DNA of 10,565 nt. It comes from Aquirhabdus sp. GTDB taxonomy: Bacteria; Pseudomonadota; Gammaproteobacteria; Pseudomonadales; Moraxellaceae. Positions 1 through 6,301 of this stretch are shown here, piece after piece. How positions within the stretch are numbered: the stretch's first letter is position 1; every line of letters begins with the position of its first letter. Under the pieces are notes generated by a model that made no database searches, was not told the DNA's origin, and worked only from the letters and a program-made list of their open reading frames with translations. The stretch spans positions 1-10,565 of the forward strand of contig JASLGO010000109.1 in assembly GCA_030150135.1 (NCBI GenBank). The letters run 5' to 3'. Made by a program: the position numbers and the translations under genes.

Positions 1-28
1 TTGACTTACGAGCCAAACCAAGACAGCC

Positions 29-1855
29 ATGTACGTCTACACCGAATTTGACCAAGCAATGGTCGACGAACGCGTTGCCCAATTCCGCGACCAAACCCAA
101 CGTTTCCTCAATGGTACATTAAGCGAAGACGAATTCCGTCCATTACGCCTACAAAACGGCCTATATGTGCAACGTTATGCGCCAATGCTGCGTATCGCAG
201 TGCCTTATGGTCTGATGAATACCAAGCAATTCCGCAAAATTGCATCTATTAGTAGTAAATATGATCGCGGCTACGCCCACGTTTCGACACGCCAAAACAT
301 CCAGTTGAACTGGCCTGCACTTGAGCAAGTGCCTGATATTCTCGCTGAACTTGCAACTGTACAAATGCATGCAATTCAAACCAGCGGTAACTGTATTCGT
401 AATACAACGACCGATCAGTTTGCAGGTCGTATCCGTGGTGAAGTTGCAGATCCAAGACCAACCTGCGAAATCATTCGCCAGTGGTCAACTTTCCATCCAG
501 AATTTGCATTCTTACCACGTAAATTCAAGATTGCTGTGAGTGCCTTGAGTGAAATCGATCGCGCAGCGGTTGCATTCCATGATGTGGGCGTTTACTTGGT
601 CAAAAAATCAACCGTTCTCCAAGAAATCACTGATTACAAAGCACGTGTTGCTGCAGCAAAAGCAATTTATGATGCGCTTGACCCATCACTCGATGAAGAA
701 ACCAAGCAAGAACGCAAAGATGAATACCAAGCAGTTGTTGATTCGTTCCTGAATGTCGACATTGTCGAAGCCGCACTGGATGCTGAGCCATCTGATTGGG
801 GTTACAAAATCATGGCAGGCGGCGGTTTAGGTCGTACACCTGTGATTGGTTCAATCATTCGTGAGTTTGCACCACGTGAAGATTTGATTGGTTATTTAGA
901 AGCGATTTTACGCGTCTATAACCTTCATGGTCGTCGTGACAACAAATACAAAGCGCGTATCAAGATTTTGGTTAAAGCGCTCACTCCTGCTGTGTTTGCA
1001 CAGAAGTCCGAAGCTGAATTCAACCAAATCAAAGACAGCCTAAAAGTTCCAGCTGATTTATATGCAAACATGGAAAAGAACTTCACTCTTCCAGCATATC
1101 AATCTTTGCCTGACTTAGACTTTACTGATCTATTAAAAGCAAATAGTACCTTTGCCAACTGGTATCGTATCAACACGCATCCGAACAAAACATCAGGTTA
1201 TCGCATCGTCACGATTTCCCTGAAACGTGCTGGAATTGCACCGGGTGATGTGACTTCTGAAGAACTAGATCTGATTGCTGATCTTGCTGATCAATACAGC
1301 TTTGGTGAACTCCGTACTACGCATTTACAAAACGTTGTTTTGGCAGATGTTGAACAATCTAAATTGTTTGAATTATGGGAAGTTCTGACCAAGCACAATC
1401 TCGCACGTGCGCATATTGGTTTTGTCACTGATATCGTCTGCTGTCCAGGTGGCGACTATTGTTCACTCGCAAATGCGAAATCAATTCCAATTGCAGAAGC
1501 GATTGCACGCCGCTATCAAGACCTTGATACTGTTTATGATATTGGTCATCTTGATCTGAATATTTCAGGTTGTATGAATGCTTGTGGTCATCACCACGTC
1601 GGTCATATTGGGATTTTGGGCGTAGATAAAAAAGGTGATGAATTCTATCAAGTATCGCTTGGCGGTAACTCAGACCATGACTCCAGCATCGGTGATATTC
1701 TCGGACCATCTTTTGGTGCGGACGAAATGGCAGATGTCATCGAAGAAGTGTTGAATACCTATTTAGATCTTCGTTTATCAGAAAATGAACAGTTTATCGA
1801 AACCTATCGTCGTATCGGTTTAGCGCCATTTAAGGAACGTGTGTATGCCAAATAA
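29..1855 (+). CDS. cysI: Siroheme sulfite/nitrite reductase, CysI type
   Basis: A 608-residue hemoprotein reductase predicted to carry out the six-electron reduction of sulfite to sulfide (assimilatory cysteine synthesis) in the cytoplasm; the family also includes nitrite reductases. The siroheme/4Fe-4S ligand set is complete: C472-x5-C478 in CCPGGDYC and C515-x3-C519 in SGCMNACG. The N-terminal half carries the family motifs STRQN, TSGNCIRN and PRPTCE. The ATG at 29 is the first possible start because an in-frame stop lies at 2-4; no clear Shine-Dalgarno is visible before it. Pseudomonas-type homologues are about 550 residues. The extra length is a charged, helix-prone stretch at about residues 194-254, between the strands HDVGVYLV and GYKIMAGGG. 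The gene overlaps the downstream DUF934 gene, its usual partner. No cysJ flavoprotein is visible, so the electron donor is unknown. Identification as this family is near certain; sulfite rather than nitrite as substrate is inferred from the DUF934 partner. Confidence 0.93.
   Translation: MYVYTEFDQAMVDERVAQFRDQTQRFLNGTLSEDEFRPLRLQNGLYVQRYAPMLRIAVPYGLMNTKQFRKIASISSKYDRGYAHVSTRQNIQLNWPALEQVPDILAELATVQMHAIQTSGNCIRNTTTDQFAGRIRGEVADPRPTCEIIRQWSTFHPEFAFLPRKFKIAVSALSEIDRAAVAFHDVGVYLVKKSTVLQEITDYKARVAAAKAIYDALDPSLDEETKQERKDEYQAVVDSFLNVDIVEAALDAEPSDWGYKIMAGGGLGRTPVIGSIIREFAPREDLIGYLEAILRVYNLHGRRDNKYKARIKILVKALTPAVFAQKSEAEFNQIKDSLKVPADLYANMEKNFTLPAYQSLPDLDFTDLLKANSTFANWYRINTHPNKTSGYRIVTISLKRAGIAPGDVTSEELDLIADLADQYSFGELRTTHLQNVVLADVEQSKLFELWEVLTKHNLARAHIGFVTDIVCCPGGDYCSLANAKSIPIAEAIARRYQDLDTVYDIGHLDLNISGCMNACGHHHVGHIGILGVDKKGDEFYQVSLGGNSDHDSSIGDILGPSFGADEMADVIEEVLNTYLDLRLSENEQFIETYRRIGLAPFKERVYAK
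1832..1837 (+). promoter_or_regulatory. Ribosome binding site deciding the DUF934 start
   Basis: AAGGAA lies inside the end of cysI, 7 bases before the ATG at 1845. This favours that ATG over the GTG at 1839, which would overlap the Shine-Dalgarno itself. Confidence 0.6.
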
Positions 1856-2330
1856 TACCAACACTGTATTAACAACCACTGGCGACACTTATCTGGACAC
1901 CTATCAACGTATTGGTGAAGATGGCGTTATTCCAGCAGGCGATGTTATCGTCACTTTGGCACAAGTGGATCGTTTAGGCGAAATCACAGGCAAAAAAGGC
2001 TTGGTTTTAACCGAAGGTGATTCGCCAGAAACACATCAACTGCCTATAGCAGAGCTCGATCTGATTGAAATTCGCTTCCCTGCTTTTGCAGATGGTCGTG
2101 GCTATTCATTTGCGACATTGTTGCGTCGTCTAGGTTATCAAGGCGAACTCCGCGCAACTGGCGACGTGTTCAAAGATGTATTGTTTTACTTAAAGCGTGT
2201 GGGTTTCAACAGCTTTATTTTAAAACAAGGCAAGGACTTAGATGAGGCCAAAGGCGGTTTAAATGATTTTACCGCTGGTTATCAGGCATCTACAGCCCAG
2301 CCACAGACGCACTATCAAGCAGGTCGTTAA
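1845..2330 (+). CDS. DUF934 protein, probable sulfite reductase accessory
   Basis: A 161-residue soluble protein of the DUF934 family, often annotated as an oxidoreductase probably involved in sulfite reduction. The recognisable core is FPAFADGRGYS, then LLRRLGYQGELRATGDV, then a C-terminal FYLKRVGFNSF segment. The biochemical role is not established; the functional link rests on its consistent pairing with cysI. I place the start at the ATG at 1845, where the Shine-Dalgarno is well spaced; a GTG two codons earlier is possible but less likely. The start overlaps the last 11 bases of cysI in another frame, which indicates translational coupling and one transcript. A strong hairpin terminator follows 14 bases after the stop. 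There is no signal peptide or membrane segment. Confidence 0.9.
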   Translation: MPNNTNTVLTTTGDTYLDTYQRIGEDGVIPAGDVIVTLAQVDRLGEITGKKGLVLTEGDSPETHQLPIAELDLIEIRFPAFADGRGYSFATLLRRLGYQGELRATGDVFKDVLFYLKRVGFNSFILKQGKDLDEAKGGLNDFTAGYQASTAQPQTHYQAGR

Positions 2331-2344
2331 TTTTTAGATTGTTT

Positions 2345-2375
2345 AAAGAAACCGCTAATTCATGGCGGTTTCTTT
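2345..2375 (+). terminator. Intrinsic terminator of the cysI-DUF934 unit
   Basis: A perfect 11-bp stem, AAAGAAACCGC at 2345-2355 and GCGGTTTCTTT at 2365-2375, with a 9-base loop. The T-rich 3' arm runs into TATAT. The A-rich 5' arm means it could also act on the opposite strand. Confidence 0.85.
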
Positions 2376-2541
2376 ATATGTGACTCGTTAATCGTGACTT
2401 GACCGTAAAACCTCATAAATACAAATATTGGGTCATATCATCCCATTTGTACACGGATTAGACTCAATTCAAATTGAATAGCTCCAAGCGGCTCCCAGAA
2501 CGTACTACACAATGGATTATCTGAACTAAAAGGAAATCGTA
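2376..2541 (+). promoter_or_regulatory. Upstream region of the solute-binding protein gene
   Basis: This gap must hold the promoter for the gene at 2542, because a strong terminator closes the previous unit. A weak -35-like TTGACC lies at 2399-2404 with TACAAA at 2420-2425 (spacing 15, poor match). A small interrupted palindrome, ATTCA-AAT-TGAAT, sits at 2467-2479, and GTGACT is repeated directly at 2380-2385 and 2394-2399. None of these identifies a known regulator. The promoter position is uncertain. Confidence 0.25.
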
Positions 2542-3801
2542 ATGAAGAATAAGCTACTTTCCAGCCTATTAAGCGCGTCGATGCTTCTGACGACACTCGC
2601 GCCATCCATGGCGACTTTTGCAGCTGAGCCAGATCCATCCAAACCGCTTGGTGCAAATGGCCCAAATGTTGATGAATTAGAAAAATATTCCGAAATTTTT
2701 GCTCATGCAAAAAAACTGATGGATAACCCAAAAACATGGGACAAAATTCCTTCTAAAGTGACTTTGTGTGTATTCTCACCTGAAGGCGCACATGGCAAAG
2801 GTTTTGACTTCGCCATGAACACGATGAAAGAGCTGCCAAAATACACTCAAATCGCGAAAAATATGGGTATTGATCTAAAAATCAGCCTGACTTCCCCACT
2901 CGATATGCACATCGAAATGGCATCCAGCGTCGTCAAACGCAAGGCAGCAACAGATGTAAAATTCCGCATTTATACCAATGAAAAAATCGCTTCTGATGAC
3001 TTCAAAGTTCATCAGTGTGATGGCGTTGCAATGAGTAATTTACGCGCGAAGGAATATAACAAGTTTGTTGGTAGCCTTGATGCGATTGGTGCGATTCCTT
3101 CATATAAACAACTTAGTGCAGCGATTTCTCTACTCGCAAAACCTGAAGCTGCAAAATATATGATCAATGATGACTACGAAACAGTCGCCATGATTCCTAT
3201 GGGTGCTGCTTATATCATGGTCAATGATCGTAAGATTAATTCTCTGGCTAAAGCTGCGGGTAAGAAAATTGCGGTTTTGGACTATGACAAGTCACAGGCA
3301 AAAATGGTGCAACAAATTGGTGCACAGCCAGTTTCAGTGGACTTAACGACTGTTTCTGGGAAGTTCAATAATGGTCAGGTCGATATCATGGCTGGCCCTG
3401 CGCTGATCTTTAAGCCATTTGAATTGTATAAAGGAATGACTGCGCCTGATGGTACGGTGAAAGGTGCGATTATTCGCTTCCCTGTGGTTCAAATCACTGG
3501 GGTCATGATGATGCATCGTGGCAAATTCCCTGATGGTGTCGGTCAATTGGTTCGTGAATTTGCTGCGACACAAACACCACTTGCATATCAGTTTATTGAT
3601 GAAACTGAGCAGGCGATTGATCCTAAATATTGGATGGATGTGAATGCTTCAGATAAACCAGGGTACGTCAAACTGATGCGTGAATCACGGATTCAAATGA
3701 CCAAAGAAGGTTTCTACGATAAGCGTATGATGACTTTCCTTAAGAAGATTCGTTGTCAATTTGATCCAACGAACTATGAATGTAGTTTGACGGATGAGTG
3801 A
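2542..3801 (+). CDS. Exported putative solute-binding protein (TRAP/DctP-like)
   Basis: A 419-residue protein with a clear Sec signal peptide: basic MKNK start, hydrophobic core, and likely cleavage near residue 28 (ATFAA before EPDP). The mature protein should be periplasmic. Residues about 220-290 resemble the second lobe of TRAP-type (DctP) binding proteins: AAYIMVNDRKINSL, then AGKKIAVLDYDKSQA, IGAQPVSVD and a NGQVDIMAGPA segment. I associate the whole with the family annotated as putative solute-binding protein (DUF6091), from memory only. Four cysteines (C76, C159, C405, C414) could form disulfides. The start is supported by AGGA 7 bases upstream. It stands alone between two strong terminators with no TRAP membrane subunits (DctQ/DctM) nearby, so either the permease is elsewhere or the protein does something else. 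The ligand is unknown. Confidence 0.75.
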   Translation: MKNKLLSSLLSASMLLTTLAPSMATFAAEPDPSKPLGANGPNVDELEKYSEIFAHAKKLMDNPKTWDKIPSKVTLCVFSPEGAHGKGFDFAMNTMKELPKYTQIAKNMGIDLKISLTSPLDMHIEMASSVVKRKAATDVKFRIYTNEKIASDDFKVHQCDGVAMSNLRAKEYNKFVGSLDAIGAIPSYKQLSAAISLLAKPEAAKYMINDDYETVAMIPMGAAYIMVNDRKINSLAKAAGKKIAVLDYDKSQAKMVQQIGAQPVSVDLTTVSGKFNNGQVDIMAGPALIFKPFELYKGMTAPDGTVKGAIIRFPVVQITGVMMMHRGKFPDGVGQLVREFAATQTPLAYQFIDETEQAIDPKYWMDVNASDKPGYVKLMRESRIQMTKEGFYDKRMMTFLKKIRCQFDPTNYECSLTDE

Positions 3802-3820
3802 TTCTTACAATTGTTGAGAT

Positions 3821-3850
3821 AAAAAACGGGCTAAATAAAGCCCGTTTTTT
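3821..3850 (+). terminator. Intrinsic terminator of the solute-binding protein gene
   Basis: A perfect 12-bp stem, AAAAAACGGGCT at 3821-3832 and AGCCCGTTTTTT at 3839-3850, with a 6-base AAATAA loop and a run of seven T at 3845-3851. This is a strong rho-independent terminator 19 bases after the stop codon, and it could work in both directions. Confidence 0.95.
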
Positions 3851-3946
3851 TAAGATTGATATAGAGTCCGTGAAGATTATTTACTTTAAAAAATACAGGT
3901 ATATCGTGAAGCACTATTAGAATGCTAATGTCTAATAAGTTTATAT

Positions 3947-3953
3947 GGGGGGA
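3947..3953 (+). promoter_or_regulatory. G-rich ribosome binding site deciding the start of the orphan gene
   Basis: GGGGGGA lies 4 bases before the ATG at 3958. It supports that start over the in-frame ATGs at 3922 and 3928, which lack a Shine-Dalgarno and would put a polar stretch in front of the signal peptide. Confidence 0.6.
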
Positions 3954-3957
3954 ATTT

Positions 3958-4440
3958 ATGCATATCTTAAGGATCAGTTGTTTACTATTCACGCTCATAG
4001 CAACAAATGAAGCATTCGCACAGAATTCACAATTTTATGAACAATGCAAGTTAGCAATTGAACAAAATATTAGTAACGATAATGATTTATATTACCAACT
4101 AATGTCCTCAGATAATCCAGATGGTTCTAAGAAAGGATTCTTTAAAAAACTTAAGGATGCTGACAATGCACAACGAGCTAGAAAGCGGATTGAAATTGAG
4201 TTAGAACTAAGCGCTCAATTAGCCAAAAATCCTGACGATGAAATTATTAGACATGGTATTAATTTATACCACCAACAAATATCCTCAGAGAATCGAGATG
4301 GTACAAAAAAAGGATTCTTCGAAAAGCTTGGGGATGCTATGGATGCTCAAAATACTCGCAGACGCATTGAAATTGAATCAGAACAACAGGCACAACTTGC
4401 AGGTGCAGGCATTAACATCTCACCGAAACCAAGCCACTAG
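3958..4440 (+). CDS. Small exported hypothetical protein with internal duplication
   Basis: I do not recognise this protein. From the ATG at 3958 it has 160 residues and begins with a convincing signal peptide (MHILRISCLLFTLIATNEAFA, cleavage about residue 21 before QNS), so it is probably periplasmic or secreted. The mature part is two copies of a 46-residue unit, residues 44-89 and 103-148, identical at 30 of 46 positions. Each copy contains SS-x-N-x-DG, KKGFF-x-KL-x-DA and an R-x-R-IEIE segment, ending in AQLA. It is charged and probably helical. One cysteine (C30) lies in the mature part. Codon use looks more AT-rich than in the neighbours, which may mean a lineage-specific gene. Its last 21 bases overlap the 3' end of the convergent kinase gene. 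A coding call is well supported by the signal peptide, the Shine-Dalgarno and the protein-level repeat. Confidence 0.75.
   Translation: MHILRISCLLFTLIATNEAFAQNSQFYEQCKLAIEQNISNDNDLYYQLMSSDNPDGSKKGFFKKLKDADNAQRARKRIEIELELSAQLAKNPDDEIIRHGINLYHQQISSENRDGTKKGFFEKLGDAMDAQNTRRRIEIESEQQAQLAGAGINISPKPSH
4087..4224 (+). repeat. Internal coding repeat, copy 1
   Basis: Encodes residues 44-89 of the orphan exported protein, from LYYQ to AQLA. It matches copy 2, which starts 177 bases later. The amino-acid pattern is better conserved than the bases, so the duplication is not very recent. Confidence 0.8.
4264..4401 (+). repeat. Internal coding repeat, copy 2
   Basis: Encodes residues 103-148 of the orphan exported protein, from LYHQ to AQLA. 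It is identical to copy 1 at 30 of 46 residues with no gaps, including KKGFF and RIEIE. Confidence 0.8.
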
Positions 4441-6207
4441 CCAAACAATATTTCCAATCAACAATATCGCCGCAACAACCTGCCAAAATCGTACAGGATG
4501 CTTCTCAATCAGAGGCATCTTTGGACGTGTCAGTTCATAGTTTGGGCGCTCTAAATCCGCTTGCCACTCCCCTAAATCATCATAACGCTTATCGGCATCC
4601 AGACTACAAGCACGCATCAGCGCAGCATCCATCCAGATCGGCACATGCGGGTTATAAGTCGTGGCAGGAATGTACGCTAACTTGGCGAAGTCAGCTGGTT
4701 TCTTGGCGTAGACATACTCCTCACCATACGGCATTTTTCCCGTGAGAAGCTCATAGAAAGTCATAGCCAAAGCAAACTGATCTGATTTCGCAGAAGTTTG
4801 TAGACCGAGTGCGTATTCAGGTGCAGCGTACTCCATTGCGCCCGGACGAGTACGATTATCCGTCACACTTCCGACCTGCGCACTACCGAAGTCAATCAGC
4901 TTTAAGCGAGCATGACTCGGAATATGATTTGGTAATTCCTCAAGCGAATCATGCAAAACGATGAAATTATCAGGTTTGACATCTTGATGAAGAGTTTCTC
5001 TACGATGTAACGCACGCAAAGCGCGCACTGCTGGACGGACAAACTGAATCACCGTTTCTACAGGTGCATCTGGATGCTGCTTACGCCATTGACGAAGCGT
5101 CTGTCCAGTTAGATACTCTTGCACCAAATACATAAATTGACGCGGTTGCTCAGGCGATAAGGTCACCACAATATCAGGATGTGTGATCCGTTGACCAATC
5201 CACTCCTCCTGCATAAACGCATGGAGTGCTTCAACATCATCCATGAATTGTGCGGCAGGAGTTTTTAAAATGACTTGTCGTTGATCACTTAATTGTGTGG
5301 CACGATAGATTTTGCTGCGACTATTAGCATGTAATTCCGAAACAATCTCAAATCCATCAACTTGCTGTCCGGGAAGCAAGATATCAGGCAATAGTGGTAA
5401 GAAACTTTCAAGCTGTGGTGGCTTGTCTTCAGCGAGTGATAACTGATTAATCTGAATAAGCTGACATGACAGATTATCCTGACTATTCGCCTGCTTTGCA
5501 GCGTCCATAATGGCATTGACGCAAAGCTCAATTGGATTCTGTGATGGAACATTGTTTTCGTCTAAATCAGCACCCATCTCAGAAAATGACTGAATCAAAT
5601 TCGACAACTCATTCTCTGAAAGTACACCATGTACACCATCTGTCGTCAGTAAGAAATAATCACCAACTTGTACATCGACTTGGCTATAGTCCACATCGAC
5701 ACGCCAATCCATGCCCAAAGCCCGAATCAACTGTGACGAACTACCCATTTGAATCGTATGATCTTTAGTTAAACACTCTAAAGCAACTTGCCCTGCTCTT
5801 TGCGGCTTCCGATATCGCCAGATACGAGAATCCCCAACATGAAAAAGATGTGCAGTCGATGCAGAAATAATCATCGCACTAAAAGTGGTCAGATGCGTAC
5901 TATAACGGTGATTGTAATGCTGCCCTTGACCGTGCAACCATCGATTCATGGCTGAAACAACTCTAAACCCCGCAGTTTTAATCGACCAATTTAAATCCGT
6001 TGCCAAAAAATCACTACAAAAAGTCCGCGTTGAAATCACTGCGGCTCGCCCACCTTCTTCCGCAGTACTCACACCATCTGCAATTGCAGCAATCATAATC
6101 TGTGATTTTCGCCCAGAGCCTTCAGGCAAATGCATGATCAATGCATCATCATTGACATCCTTAATGCCTTTATCACTTGATTGCGCTGCAGTAACTTGAA
6201 GTGGCAT
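4420..6207 (-). CDS. PP2C phosphatase-Ser/Thr kinase fusion, membrane anchored
   Basis: A 595-residue bifunctional signalling protein. Residues about 1-255 form a PP2C-type phosphatase: metal-binding acidic residues in NDDA (D20/D21) and ADGVS (D44), then VGDSRIWRY (D126), LLTTDGVHG (D190) and DNLSC (D244). Residues about 283-555 form a Hanks-type kinase: VILK (K315), HQDVKPDN (H407, D409, K411, N414), DFG (439-441), AAPE (461-464) and the SDQFALAM helix. The glycine-rich loop is degenerate (ELHANSRSKIYRA in place of GxGxxG), yet the catalytic residues are intact. A single hydrophobic segment at about 574-594 anchors the C-terminus, leaving both domains cytoplasmic. The start is supported by TAAGGTG 8 bases upstream. 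It lies 94 bases after narK on the same strand behind a hairpin terminator. A similar kinase sits between nirB and nasA in Pseudomonas aeruginosa (PA1782 region, from memory), so a role in nitrate assimilation is likely but its substrate is unknown. Confidence 0.9.
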   Translation of the reverse strand: MPLQVTAAQSSDKGIKDVNDDALIMHLPEGSGRKSQIMIAAIADGVSTAEEGGRAAVISTRTFCSDFLATDLNWSIKTAGFRVVSAMNRWLHGQGQHYNHRYSTHLTTFSAMIISASTAHLFHVGDSRIWRYRKPQRAGQVALECLTKDHTIQMGSSSQLIRALGMDWRVDVDYSQVDVQVGDYFLLTTDGVHGVLSENELSNLIQSFSEMGADLDENNVPSQNPIELCVNAIMDAAKQANSQDNLSCQLIQINQLSLAEDKPPQLESFLPLLPDILLPGQQVDGFEIVSELHANSRSKIYRATQLSDQRQVILKTPAAQFMDDVEALHAFMQEEWIGQRITHPDIVVTLSPEQPRQFMYLVQEYLTGQTLRQWRKQHPDAPVETVIQFVRPAVRALRALHRRETLHQDVKPDNFIVLHDSLEELPNHIPSHARLKLIDFGSAQVGSVTDNRTRPGAMEYAAPEYALGLQTSAKSDQFALAMTFYELLTGKMPYGEEYVYAKKPADFAKLAYIPATTYNPHVPIWMDAALMRACSLDADKRYDDLGEWQADLERPNYELTRPKMPLIEKHPVRFWQVVAAILLIGNIVWLVAWFR

Positions 6208-6254
6208 GAAAACAACACCTTATATTTGTCACTAAAATTTTTATTCATTGATAG

Positions 6255-6284
6255 CAAAAAGCCTTCCCCATTAAGGGGAAGACT
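6255..6284 (-). terminator. Intrinsic terminator after narK
   Basis: Read on the minus strand: CTTCCCC, loop TTAAT, GGGGAAG, then GGC and TTTTT. The 7-bp stem occupies 6263-6281 and the T run 6255-6259. It lies 17 bases after the narK stop and about 50 bases before the kinase start, so the kinase is transcribed by read-through or from a promoter in the short remainder. The palindrome belongs to the same sequence family as those at 8403-8421 and 8472-8492. Confidence 0.75.
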
Positions 6285-6301
6285 TCAAAAACAGCAGTAC
6301 A

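Noticed and set aside
1..28. TTGACT at the window start as a -35 box for cysI
   Set aside because: No -10-like sequence follows at a workable distance before the ATG at 29; the promoter is probably outside the window.
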